Shown one piece after another: positions 24,497 to 35,371 of a stretch of DNA of 64,000 nt. The translations under genes and the position numbers were made by a program. The stretch covers positions 310,001 through 374,000 of the forward strand of contig JAHLKG010000016.1 of NCBI GenBank assembly GCA_025526995.1, given 5' to 3'. This DNA is from Powellomyces hirtus. Lineage: Eukaryota; Chytridiomycota; Chytridiomycetes; Spizellomycetales; Powellomycetaceae. The notes below the pieces were generated by a model. It had not been told where the DNA came from. It was given only the letters and a program-made list of their open reading frames with translations, and searched no databases. Positions within the stretch are counted from its first letter, which is position 1; each line of letters starts with the position of its first letter.

Positions 24497-27159
24497 TCAG
24501 TCTCCCCTCCATCCTCGGAACAGTTTGTGCATTTTTGACTTTTTGGCAGCAGCTTCTTCTCGTTGCTGTTTCTTGAGCTTCTTGGCCGCTTCTTCTTGTT
24601 TCTTTGCAGCGGCTTTGCTGGCTCCGAACTTTGGCTTGGCAATTTCGCCCGGGACGTTGACGGCTTCGTCGCCGTCCACGTCAACGTCGGTTTGCTTGAG
24701 TATGTCAAGAAGTTCTTGTTGTTCTTTCCAGCTGGATAGATGGAGCTTGGGACGTTCCTCCGCTGGGATGAGCTGTTCGAGGTTGGGTATCACCTAGATG
24801 GAACAATGATCAACAATGAAGATGCTTCATAACCGAGCTGAGTGCACAATATTACCTTGTACTCGTAACCTTGATCAATCAAGAACGTTTTTCTCTTAGC
24901 GCTGAAACCGACTTCTTCTGTGTCCGTCGTGATCAAAGTGTAGAATCTACTTCGGAAACCCTCTTCGTTCCTGCGCTTTGCTCGCAAGATACGACCCATT
25001 CGCTGGGCTTCCTGACGACGACTACCAAACATACTGCTGATCTGAATAAGACACGTTGCTTCCGGCAAATCCAAAGACGTGTCACCGACTTTGGACAGAA
25101 AGACAGTCTGAAAAGAGCCTGGACCCATTCTCCGGAAGTTCGCCAGCACGGCCGATCGCTCGAGGTTGGATGTTTTGCCGTAAATGAACGGTTTGTCCAT
25201 TTTCTTAGCGTAATATTCGAGAGCGTACACATTGTCCGAGAACACAATGATCTTGTCGCCAGCAGCTTCCCGGGCCTTGATCAGGTATTGGCAGGCCTGG
25301 AACTTGCTTGGGTTCATGACAGTCAGCAGTCGTCGTTTCCCTGCGTGCTGACTTTCTCTGTATTCCTGGTAGAACTCTGAGGTCATTCCGCACCATATCT
25401 CCGTTGCCTCCACTTTCGCAATGTGGCCCCGCTGCGCAAGATCCATCCAATTGGCTTCAAACAGCTTTGGTCCGATCAAAAAGTTCAGATCCTCGATCTT
25501 GTCATCCTCACGCACGAGAGTGGCGGTCAAACCCAGCTTTGTGTGTGCTGAAACCGTGGTCAACACTCGTCGGAACACGTTGGCCGGAACAACGTGGACT
25601 TCATCGAGAATCATGAGACCCCATTCCACAGAGTTGATCCACTCAATCATTCGCGCTGTTGCAGCAGAACGTTCTCCGGAATGCGAGATCATGGTATATG
25701 TGGACACCACGATGCCCGCGTCGCCCACAAACTTGTGCTTCTCATCGGACGTGAATTTCGCGATTTGGCCCTCTTTTAGTGTACTCCAATTCCGAAATTC
25801 CTTTGTCCATTGATCCACGGACAAGGCATTGGTGCACAGCACTAGAGTACTCTTCTTGACTGTGCAAGCTGCAGTGATTCCTACGAGCGTCTTTCCCGCT
25901 CCCGTAGGCAGCACGATAATGCCCGACCTCGCTCGACCCCCACCTCCTCCGAACATCTTGCTCAAACTTTTCTCCTGGTAGTCACGGATGGTCGTCATCG
26001 GGCTGAGGTCAATGTCCAGATTGGGGGTGAGGGCGTCGTGCCGGAAGTCGTATTCTTCCATAAGCGGGTAGTCCATGCCAATACAATGCTTTTTGACTTC
26101 TTCCACTTGCGATTTGTCAATCTCAAAAGAGTGAACAAATTCAGACTCGTCATCTAGGTCATCCTCTTCATCATCAAGTCGATCGAGAGTGATGACTGCG
26201 CCAAGTCCTTCGCTCGCATCACTCGAGTTTGCAGCTCCATCTATCTTTGCACCACCAGGTTGACCATTACTTGGCTTCCCATCGAATCTCCCGGGAATCG
26301 TGTCATCTCGAACAACTCTAGCCTTGGAGATATCTGGGTTTGTCAAGAGCCGTTTGAGGACGTCAGGATATGTGGACTCAATGTAGTATCTGCAAAGGGG
26401 GCGTCATGTTCGCCAAAAATCGTCAACATGCACATTTGATGGAGCACCTGGGAAATCCCATTTTGATCTCCTGGCATACCTGTTATCTTTGAGTACAAGC
26501 TTTGCCTTTCCGTACGCCATGGTGCATTCCTTGATAAAGTTTTTCACACGCTCTGGAAGCGTCACCTTGGAAAATCTTTCCAGAACTCCCAATATGGTGT
26601 CTGTTTCCATCCCCACGGATACGGCAGCGTATAGCGAGTAGGCCGTTAGTTTGAACTCATGTACTCGAGCAGGTCGACTGACGGGCTCAGCAATAGTGAT
26701 GAGAAAATCTTGAGCTTGATGCGCCAGAGACGAAAATGCTTCAAGGATAATGCGCCCATCGTCACACACCCACAACGGTCGCATACGGTGATCCGCCTTC
26801 TGCGCCAAAAATGTGTAATCTTTGGAAAATAGTGGAGATACGGTGTCGTACTTTATTCTCTCATGACTATCAGCTGACACTTCCTCCACCTTGAACCGGG
26901 CAAAACGGGAGGCATCGGTATAATGTTCCGTGATGTGCAGTTCCGGGTCGTCAGGGTCCACTTGAGGAGGTACATTGACCACTTTCTGGCGTTTGGCGGC
27001 GGCGGCGGGTTGCGAGCTGGAAGCAGGGCGCTTTTGCACTGGATTACATTCAGGTTAGAGGGGCAAGAGAGCTGGGAACAAGAAGCACTACTCACAGCGC
27101 AAAGTGATCTTGGGCGCAGGCGCCGTTAGGTCGAAACTAGCCAGATCGCTCTTTGACAT
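24497..27159 (-). CDS. SSL2: TFIIH translocase XPB/ERCC3 (SSL2/RAD25)
   Basis: DNA translocase of TFIIH, needed for promoter opening and nucleotide excision repair. Exons 27096-27159, 26480-27038, 24856-26389, 24497-24793; 2454 nt, 817 aa. Start [20 protein letters not shown]. Helicase motifs in order: Walker [18 protein letters not shown] box [27 protein letters not shown], then [15 protein letters not shown] (motif VI). The RED motif appears in REDDKI. The C-terminal [18 protein letters not shown] leads to a Lys/Ala-rich tail. One of the longest uninterrupted exons in the window (1534 nt). Confidence 0.97.
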
Positions 27160-27315
27160 GGCGAAAGCTGTCACTTGGCGAGAGACCAGCGCGGCCGTCT
27201 ACCGCAAAGTGATATCACCGATGCGTTTGCCGAACGTCAATGATGCAGTGGACAAAGTTCGAACAATGCGGAGAAAGGTCTTCTAGTAAACTAGTACGAC
27301 AAACGTGGTTTTGCT

Positions 27316-27480
27316 CTACTGCCGTTTGCGGTGCTCGACGGTTTGGCTCAAGATTTCCTGACGCCTTCGCTTGATCTCTTCTGGTTGAGTTGTTGGATAA
27401 GCTACGGTGAATATCGCCAGGGAAGCAACGGCGACGATGAGGCCGACAGTGATTCGTTGCTTTGCGCGGTTTGTTAGCAT
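27316..27480 (-). CDS. small single-pass membrane protein, unknown
   Basis: Single ORF; from the internal ATG at 27480 it gives 54 aa, and the frame is open further 5'. The product is basic at both ends (LTNRAKQR at the start, EEIKRRRQEIL and HRKRQ at the end) around one hydrophobic helix, ITVGLIVAVASLAIFTVAYP. That is the build of small mitochondrial inner-membrane assembly factors, but I do not recognise a family. It sits between XPB (157 nt away, same strand) and the bZIP gene, leaving a 552-nt region upstream. Could also be a last exon of a longer transcript. Confidence 0.5.
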   Translation of the reverse strand: MLTNRAKQRITVGLIVAVASLAIFTVAYPTTQPEEIKRRRQEILSQTVEHRKRQ

Positions 27481-28032
27481 TATCCGTCCATTGCCGCTTT
27501 CCCGTTGTCCTTCCTTATGCAGTATTTCTACTTTGGTCACTGCCCTGTCAAAGTGCATATCGGAAGCTGTTTGTGTCAATGTGGCTTGGCCATCACGGCA
27601 CCACGTCCCAGGAACCAGGTAAGCAGATCACGTGGACGTGGCACGTGAATTAGATCAAGGATGCGGGTACTGAGCAGCTGTGCCACCAGCGACAGCCAAT
27701 GGAAATCCGCCACCGTCCCTCAAAAAGCAACAATGAAAGATGATGTCTTGGCTATCCTGCGTGGCTGTGGGCCAATCGAATTTATGATTCACAGGAACAG
27801 TCGATTTGGAACACCTGAAATCGTTGATAACCCGCTCCCCAGCTCACTTCTGCCCTCCGCCTCAAACCAAGAAGTTCCTTCACCCCCCTCAAACTTCACA
27901 GCAAATATCACAGATATCGCCAGAGGTCCTCTCCCCAGATCCCACCCTCTCTTCCACTTGCGCTGACTGCTTCCTGGTGGGCGCCTCAACACTCGACTCG
28001 ACCGACCGACCGTAACAACCCGCCTCGATCAA
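27481..28032 (+). promoter_or_regulatory. promoter and 5' leader of the HAC1-like gene
   Basis: 552 nt divergent region. At 27628-27648 three ACGT-core sites lie in 21 nt (TCACGTGG, GACGTGGC, GCACGTGA), the core bound by HAC1/XBP1-type bZIP factors. At 27696-27714 CCAAT, nine bases and CCACC resemble the mammalian ERSE (CCAAT-N9-CCACG) with one mismatch. Another CCAAT is at 27772. The leader before ATG 28033 is pyrimidine-rich. Motif matches are by eye only. Confidence 0.45.
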
Positions 28033-29141
28033 ATGTCGCTTCCCTATTCACGCTTTGTACAGCCTATCACACAAGCCCCTTGGCTGACGAACTGCACCAC
28101 TGGTGCGTCCCCCACCAGCGCTGACTCGGTTTCGCCCACGTCAGCAACTTTTGACGCTGGCTTCAACCTCTGGGGTCCTGGCAACATTGCTTTCCCGGAT
28201 CTGGACGATTTTACGTCACTGCTGGCCTCTGTCGCCGGAGATGAACCCACACCGTTGGCAAACTCTTTCCTCACCACCCCATCGACAATCACAGGCACCG
28301 ATGCCACTATAACTCCTTTGCCGCCATCCCCGCTCTCTCTAGACGAGCTGGAGACACTGTTTGCAGACAATCTGGACGATGTCTCCATGCCAAGCCCTAT
28401 TGGTACCAATTTGCAAAACCAGAACGAGGATTTCGTCTTTGCAGATCTTCTGAACAGTCAAATCAACGAAACCTATATACCCCTTCCTTCTTTTGTCGAG
28501 TCGAAATCGGTAAAACCCATCCTGCCAGTGGATAGCACACTCAAGACCACGAACGGACAACCGTTGTCGCCGATCTCTTCTGGATCTCACGACGAAGCAT
28601 CCGCTAGCGAGGTCGCGCAGGCCAAAGAACAAGGCAAGAGGCGAAAACTGACCCCAGAAGAGAAAGAAAAGCGAGCGAAAGAGCGAGCGATCCGTAATCG
28701 ACAAGCCGCGCAAGACTCGCGCGACAAAAAACGCAAATACGTAGATGACTTGGAAGCAACCAACGCAGAACTGACAATGCGACTTGAGACAACCGAACAA
28801 ACGAACATGACGCTTGCAGCCCGTCTCGAACAAATGGCAGCCCAGCTGGCCGCCTTCCGCAAACGATTCAAAATGACCGGTGAAGACACACCAGATACCC
28901 TCACGCTTGGCGCACTATCATCCGACCCTGCAGTGGTCAGACAACGCGACAATCTCGATAACATCCAGCACGGATGTACGTCAAGCAAGAAGAGGGAATC
29001 TGGTCGTTTTGTGATCCCGTTGACGAGTTCCACATCAAGCTCGAACCCGTCGACGCCACAAAGCCCTTCGACATTGAAGAATTCCTCGATCTCGACTCAG
29101 GCTCATCCGCTGGCAACCCTGGTGGTGACGGCTGTCTTTAA
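28033..29141 (+). CDS. bZIP transcription factor, HAC1/XBP1-like, spliced form
   Basis: Candidate master regulator of the unfolded protein response. Residues 1-205 are Ser/Thr/Pro-rich with acidic hydrophobic patches. The bZIP lies at about 205-275: basic region KEKRAKERAIRNRQAAQDSR, with Asn222, Ala225, Ala226 and Arg230 as in HAC1/XBP1 (NRxAAQxSR), then leucine-zipper heptads. Exons 28033-28930 and 28969-29141 flank a 38-nt segment bounded by two hairpins (separate entry). Joining them gives 1071 nt, 356 aa, with a tail reading VKQEEGIWSFCDPVDEF, IKLEPVD and FDIEEFLDLDSG. Without removal the frame runs to 29421 (462 aa) with an unrelated tail. The bZIP call is certain; HAC1 orthology is inferred from basic-region residues and the intron. 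Confidence 0.8.
28931..28968 (+). other. predicted IRE1-type unconventional intron (38 nt)
   Basis: 5' hairpin: stem GACC (28924-28927) pairs with GGTC (28935-28938) around a 7-nt loop CTGCAGT (28928-28934), matching the IRE1 rule CNG|CNGN exactly. 3' hairpin: stem ACATC (28961-28965) pairs with GATGT (28973-28977) around a 7-nt loop CAGCACG (28966-28972), which keeps C at -3 and G at -1 but has C rather than G at +3. Cutting both loops after the third base removes 38 nt, starting CA and ending AG, so it is not GT-AG. It shifts the frame by two onto an acidic tail. Pairing and frame are read from sequence; use by IRE1 is inferred. Confidence 0.72.
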
Positions 29142-29662
29142 TTCCCTGATCTACTTGACCACGGTATCAAAAGCGCTGTTCCCACTTCCCAGCACGGTGA
29201 CCTTGAGCTCCGGATTGAGTTATTCTGTTGAAGGTGTCAGCACCATCGCCACGGCGAATCACACCACGGAAAAAGAATCGGTTGGGCACATAAAAAATTC
29301 GCCTCCGCCGAGATCTTCGATAGGGCTGGGCCTCCTGCCGCGGCTGGACCATTACGTTGCGGCAAAATCATGTTCAAGACTAGAGCGCTTCCCAGTATTG
29401 CAACGGATATGGAGCGTTTAGCTTCTGCCATCGGTACCTCATCATCATCATTTACATAGTTTTACTTGCCACGTTGGCTCCCTTTTCGTCAAACTGTCCT
29501 TCACCTGTACATATATTCCTCATCAATATCAGTTTGACCGACTTAAAACTCTCTCGCTGCACAACCTTCTGACGACAAAGACTCATATGTATAAAACCGT
29601 GTCCGGTTGGTACGTACAAAAGAAGGGTTACCGCGGGGAGATTTGCAGTATGATCAGGATTT

Positions 29663-30239
29663 TTACTGGAATCCACCCCGGCCGCCACCACCACGACCAC
29701 CCGGAGGTCCCTGCGGCGGACCCCCAGCCCTTCCTCTTCCTCGTCTGCTAGCCTGCGCTCTGGCAACGGTTGCTTTGCCTCTTCCCAACCCAATTCCTCT
29801 CCCTTTACTCCCTCCCGGCCCCATCCGTTTGAACATTGGAGCGTTCTTGAGCATGTCGGGCACAATGAAGAATCTGATTTGCGATCCGCGCACGTATACT
29901 TGCTCGAGTTGGCTTTGGCGTCCGTCTCGTTGGGTCACGAGAATGTCTTTCAGTTGGACGTTCATGTTGTCCTCCGCATCCAGTAGTTTTCCACGGTAAA
30001 TCGCTCCCGACTTCAGTTCCAGGGTAATGATGTGGCCTTCTGCCTCATGTAAAAGCTGGATAACAAAACAAAAAACATACAAGCAGTGGTTCAGAGCGTT
30101 GTAAGTTGGCAGCAAAGACAAGAATCACCGTGCTTTAGCCCTCTAGAGATCACGCTGGTCTCTCAGTTGGATTCAGAGCAGATGCATTCCTAAGTGCCCC
30201 GCGAATGATACACACCTTTATGGGTACTCCGATAGACAT
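29663..30239 (-). CDS. SMD3: small nuclear ribonucleoprotein Sm D3
   Basis: Core Sm-ring protein of U1, U2, U4 and U5 snRNPs. Exons 30216-30239 (MSIGVPIK) and 29663-30055; 417 nt, 138 aa. The Sm fold shows [40 protein letters not shown], then [20 protein letters not shown]. The tail is Arg/Gly-rich ([20 protein letters not shown] and RGGGGRGG), a likely arginine-methylation substrate. The intron is 160 nt, long for this window. A spliceosome gene next to an unconventionally spliced gene is probably coincidence. Confidence 0.96.
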
Positions 30240-30443
30240 GTTGAGTGTGTTTTATGTGGAACGTGTTGTTATTTGATGTCGATCCGAGTGAGTGATGGAG
30301 CGCAACTGTGCTTTTGCAGGCCAGGCGCTCAAGCTCAATGTCACTATTTGGGCTTGTTGCCGTGACAATAGCGCGACTGCGGAAGTCGGAAAGATCTCCA
30401 GTCCGAATTCAAACCAACGGAAAGTTAACAAATCATCGCCACT

Positions 30444-31755
30444 ATGTCGGCTCGATTTCTATACGAGACCGCGCAGCGGACAGCGGTGCGATACCTGAAG
30501 CCGTGCCATTTCTGTCGTATTAATAACCTCCGTGCGCCACTACCTGCACCGTCGGCGAATTTCTCTACGTCTGCTCCAACATATGCACGAAAGAGTCGGT
30601 TAGCCAAACCTGCACGGGAGGTGGATGGGGACCAGACGCAAACTCCGCTTACTGGAAAATCGGATCGATTAGCGGACGACCTAGCCGATCAAATTCTGGA
30701 TGATTTCTTTGGAAGCGGAGACAGCCGGAAGGCCCGCAAACCGGCAGACCGCAAACGTGTAGTGGAAGAAGACGGCGGTTTGGAAAACGATGATATCCGA
30801 ATCATAGATACGAAGGCAACACTGGATCCTTTTGCTGAGTCTTCGATACCGAAAGGCGAAGTGCCCATGCCGAAGATTGACGTCCAGTGGGGTTCGAATG
30901 CTCTACCTCAGAACGAGTACTCCCGGTATGGAATTGAGTCCGCCGAGGCCCGTGAGAAACGTCGCATAGCATCGCAAACGTACAATCAAGCGGAGACAAC
31001 CACCGAAGAGGATTCAGTTGCTGACGATTGGTACGTCGAGGAAGCATCTAATGTGTCTGAGGAGCGGCTCAGCCCGGACGATTTCGTGCCCCGGTGGATG
31101 AAGGGGATTGCCGTCGCGAAACAGCGAAGTCAAGGCATAGTGCTGGAAGAAGATGCCACTGATGCGGTCGGACCGATACGACTAAAGGAGATTGTGAATG
31201 TTTTGAAGGAGGAAAATGGGAAGAATCTCGCCGTGATTAGCATGCGAGACAAATGCGATTACACGGATTTCATGGTTATCGTCGAGGGAAGATCGAAGAA
31301 GCAGATATACGCGCTAGCAGATGCAGTGCGAAGAAGGGTAGGTCATCGGGAGCGTCACACTCTACCTCGATTGCAACATTCTCATTCTTTGACTGCAGGC
31401 AAAGCACCGTACCTTGCAGGACGTATCGCTTCCGAACACGCTCACCATAGAAGGCGCAGATTCGGAAGACTGGATGGTTTTGGATCTCGGACGGTTCATT
31501 GTCCACTGTTTCACACCAGAGGCCCGCGCGCGATACAACCTGGAGGGTCTTTGGACCGCCATCAAAGATCCTCTGCTGGCGCTCGCCCGGGAACCAGACG
31601 TTGATGTCGGGGAGACCACTTCGGAAAGGCAATTGATGGAGGCCGAGAGGGGCTGGGAGACCCGTCCGAAAGAAGACTTCCGGCTCAAGCAGATTGAGCG
31701 CAAACACGTCATGGCCGAAGAAGAGGTGCTCGAGAAATTTAATTCGGCTCGATAA
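30444..31755 (+). CDS. mitochondrial ribosome silencing/assembly factor (RsfS, MALSU1-like)
   Basis: RsfS-family factor that binds uL14m and blocks early subunit joining on mitochondrial 60S-type particles. Exons 30444-31337 and 31399-31755; 1251 nt, 416 aa. A basic, Ser-rich N-terminus (MSARFLYETAQRTAVRYLK) looks like a mitochondrial presequence. Residues about 80-240 are acidic and poorly conserved in appearance. The RsfS domain follows: IRLKEIVNVLKEENGKNLAV, RDKCDYTDFMVIVEGRSKKQ, then WMVLDLGRFIVHCFTPEAR. The protein is longer than human MALSU1, with a C-terminal helix. Yeast ATP25 carries the same domain. Confidence 0.9.
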
Positions 31756-31820
31756 GTTGCCTTCTTGAGTCTTGCCAGTTTATTTATGTGCGTAAATGTG
31801 ACTCTATATACAAATACAGA

Positions 31821-32732
31821 TCATGGTCGGGTCTTTGAGTTCTCGAGCTGCTGCGTGAGCCACTCTTCCGTAAGATCCTCTGATTCAGTCAAATCAAAGA
31901 TCTGCAAAGTGGCCATATGTCAGACACAAAGCCAAAATGACGCAGGAACAATGCAGTATCTGTGACGAACCTTTCCAGAGATGTCTGTTTGTTGGTACAA
32001 GTAGTTCTTTGTGGACGCGTACAGCATGCGATTGGATGTGCTTGATCCTCCGGGATTATAGTAGAGGCCTTTGCGTAAGGAGGTCAGCATCCCTACATCA
32101 ACTGGATCACAAGTGCATCGTTTCCTCACCGAACAGCGGGTAACTTATTCTGCCATCCTTGTGTTTGAGTTCGAAGCTCACCACCAGGAAGCGGGGGGTT
32201 GTATCAGGCAGCGCCTCCGCAATCTCCTCTATCATTCATTTGAGTAAGCGCGTCTTTCAGCTTGTCAGCCAACAGCCCGATTGTCGCTCACCAATCGAAA
32301 CATCATCCAGCTGCTCGTCAATAACCACCTATCAAAGTGACAAGTAAGCGAGACGGTTGCGAATGAACGCGAGGTTTGTTGACCTACTGACCTTGAGAGC
32401 TGCGACCTCGATTTTCAGAATCAAAGCTGCGTTGGTCTTTGATTTCCTGCGCCAAACCATTTCAATAAGTATGTCCGGACAGGTTTGAGGTCACCAGATG
32501 GCCGCTGTTTATCTAACCTGAATCGGAAAGCCTGCCATTGGGAAGATAGTACCATTAGTACCGAAAATAATATGAGTCGTCCAGGACTTTCTTACCTTAA
32601 CAGCCTCTTTCACGTCGTCTGGCACATCACAAGTGTTATCAACAGTATTTTGAGTGTTCTGGTGGCGATATTCTCAGTCAGCTTTTATACCCTTTGCGTG
32701 ACGGAAGTGGACTTATATTATCCATATACCAT
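31821..32732 (-). CDS. AIM7: glia maturation factor (GMF/AIM7), ADF-H protein
   Basis: ADF/cofilin-fold protein that binds Arp2/3 and promotes actin debranching. Eight exons: 32730-32732 (the ATG alone), 32596-32658, 32518-32531, 32392-32446, 32292-32328, 32130-32228, 31971-32068, 31821-31901; 450 nt, 149 aa. Segments in order: DVPDDVKEAVKAFRFRKSKT, NAALILKIEV, VVIDEQLDDVSIEEIAEALP, PRFLVVSFELKHKDGRISYP, NRMLYASTKNYLYQQTDISG, FDLTESEDLTEEWLTQQL. These match GMF end to end, including its usual length. The 3-nt first exon is the only weak point: intron 32659-32729 has a CTGAC branch site and a normal acceptor. Confidence 0.9.
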
Positions 32733-33045
32733 TATGACAGCTTTTTTGAAGGAGGTTACTTTCAAAATGACGGCAGCACCAATTCCCGGCGGCCGATCGC
32801 TCAACACCTACAAGTCTCGCTTAGTCATGGTGACTCCACACTTTCATTTCGGACAGGTCGGACGCGTCTGCTCGTTGCCGGGGAAACGCAAACACGCAGC
32901 AAACGCACCCACGCCCAAAGCACTCGCCCTAGAGCCCGTTTGCAATCGCGATAGAACAAGATCGATTCTGTAGCATCAACCCAAGGACGAAAAAAAAGCA
33001 TATAAAGCCCGCTTTCTCGTTGATCGCGAATAGTACACCTCCGCC
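32733..33045. promoter_or_regulatory. divergent promoter of GMF and CCT8
   Basis: 313 nt between two start codons. A TATAAAG stretch at 33000-33006 lies about 40 nt upstream of the CCT8 ATG. No further gene is seen. Confidence 0.4.
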
Positions 33046-35155
33046 ATGGCTATGAAAATCCCCAAGTCTGGGTTCACCCAGCTCCTCAAAGACGGCTACA
33101 AGGTTAGACGAGCGGAATCCAATGGCGATGGAGATCACACCCACCTGCGCGCATCTTGAGTATTGTTTTACTCATCTGTTGTTGTTCGTGGAACATCTAG
33201 CACCTGCAAGGTGTTGACGAGGCTGTCTTGAGGAACATCGCGGCTATCAAAGAGTTGACCCAGATCACCCGTACCTCTCTCGGACCAAATGGTGGGAAAC
33301 TCAGCATACGTATCCTGAGGTTGCCAGACAGCAGCTGACGGAAATTATTAGGCCGAAACAAGATGGTCATCAACCACCTGGAAAAGCTTTTTGTCACAAA
33401 CGATGCTGCGACCATCATAAAGGAGCTGGAAGTGATTCACCCCGCAGCGAAGCTGCTGGTCATGGCTTCGCAGCAACAAGAGGCCGAGGTACGCTTTCCC
33501 CAATCTTCTTCCGTCATTTATAACATCGGTGCTAAGGGACGTTGTAGATGGGAGATGCTACCAACTTGATCATTGTGTTTGCCGGAGAGCTCCTGCAACA
33601 CGCCGAATACCTGCTGAAGATGGGTCTGCACCCCAGTGACATCATTGAGGGATACCGGGCCGCCAGCAAGAGCTGTCTGGAGATTTTGGAACGTGAGTGA
33701 ATAGGAATGACGGGAATCATGGAGGAACTTGGATCTCACATTGTGGTTTTTAGAAATCTCTGTCGAGACTGTGAAGAACCCCAACAACGAAGCTGATCTG
33801 CTTAAGATTGTAAAAACTGCGATCGCATCGAAGCAGTATGGTTACGAGGATCTCCTCTCCAAGCATGTTGTGGAGGCCGCTTTGACCGTCATGCCCAAGA
33901 ACCCATCGAATTTCAACGTGGACAGCATCCGAGTTGTGAAGATCTTGGGTGGAAGCATTCATGATACCAAGGTTGTGAAGGGAATGGTCTTTGGACGTGA
34001 ACCAGAAAGTAAGCGCAGTCGACGGGTTTCTACACCAAGTTTCGTTGTCTGACGCGTATTGCGTGGTATAGGTGTGGTGACAAAAGCGACGAAGGCCAAG
34101 GTGGCGATTTTCACCTGCCCTCTGGACGTTGCCCTGACAGAAACTAAGGGTACCGTTTTGATCCACAATGCCAACGAAATGCTCAACTTCAGTAAGGGCG
34201 AAGAATCCAAGCTCGAGGAGGTCATCCGAGAAATCGCCGACTCTGGAGCCAAGGTCATCGTTACCGGCAGCGGAATCGGAGAGCTTGCCCTTCACTTTGC
34301 CAACCGTTACAATCTGCTGGTGGTCAAGATTCTTTCCAAGTTTGATCTCCGTCGATTGTGCAGAGTCACTGGTGCCACAGCACTCACTCGATTGGTGAGT
34401 GTTTTCCTGAACGTCTGAATTTGACAACGGTGTGCTGATGTCGTACGTTTATTTAGGGTGCACCAATGGCTGAGGAGATGGGTTACTGTGAAATTGTGGA
34501 GACTGTGGAAATTGGTAGCGACCGATGCACTGTCTTCCGTCAAGAAGACGAGGCCACCAAGACCGCCACCATCGTCATCCGTGGTGGAACTCAGAACTCG
34601 ATTGACGACATTGAGCGCGCTATCGACGATGGAGTCAACGTTATCAAGGCTGTTGCCAAGGACAGCCGATTACTGGCTGGTGCAGGTGCTTCCGAAATTG
34701 AGTTGGCCCGACAACTGCAGATTTTGTCTGAAAAGACCCCCGGTCTGAACCAGTACGGTATCAAGAAGTTTGCTGAAGCCTTGGAGGTGATTCCACGGAC
34801 CCTGGCCGAGAACGCTGGTCTTGACAGCACCGAAGTCATCTCAAAGTTGTACGCTGCTCACGCGCAAGGTCAGAGCGCCGCTGGAGTTGACATTGAGAGC
34901 GAAGACAACGGTATTCTTGATGCCAAGGCCAAGGGCATCTTCGATGCGCTGGCAGCCAAGCGATTTGCCCTGAAGCTGGCCACACATGCCGCTTTGACCG
35001 TGTTGAGTGTGGATCAGGTACGCTCCTTGATGCATTACGTGTTTCGATGTTGCCGCTTTGTGCTTACGTTCAGCCTCTTTTTCTAGATCATCATGAGCAA
35101 ACCTGCGGGTGGTCCCAAAGTCAAAGAGAACAAGGACTGGGACGAGGACGACTGA
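33046..35155 (+). CDS. CCT8: chaperonin TRiC/CCT subunit theta (CCT8)
   Basis: ATP-driven cytosolic chaperonin subunit that folds actin and tubulin. Eight exons: 33046-33102, 33201-33291, 33352-33488, 33548-33692, 33754-34008, 34072-34394, 34457-35017, 35087-35155; 1638 nt, 545 aa. Group II chaperonin motifs: TSLGPNGRNKMVINH, FVTNDAATIIKELEVIHPAA, MGDATNLIIVFAGELLQHAE, then GGTQNSIDDIERAIDDGVN and GLDSTEVISKLYAAHAQG. Theta-specific features include MKIPKSGFTQLLKDG at the start and DQIIMSKPAGGPKVKENKDW at the end. Convergent with NDUFS7. Confidence 0.96.
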
Positions 35156-35371
35156 TTGCTAGGTCCATACCCTCCCTTCTTTGTATAGGGGAAAATTTTG
35201 TAAAATATTCTGAGCTTTTCAAGGCCCTGTTAATACATAACGTGAACCAAAATAGTACATAAAGCGTAAACGGAGTGTGGTGGGTATGATCGATATTCGG
35301 GGGGCACGGCTACAATATGAGTGTGGTGCAACGATTTCTTTCTGCCAGATATGTTGCATCTGCAGCAATAT

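Noticed and set aside
28963..29100. Ordinary GT-AG intron in the bZIP gene (GTGGTC...CCAG or GTACGT at 28976)
   Set aside because: The 36-nt GTGGTC...CCAG option keeps the unspliced frame and explains nothing; GTACGT at 28976 has no fitting acceptor that reaches the acidic frame.
29452..29865. Minus-strand 137-aa ORF
   Set aside because: Shadow of SmD3's RG-rich tail in another frame; no motif.
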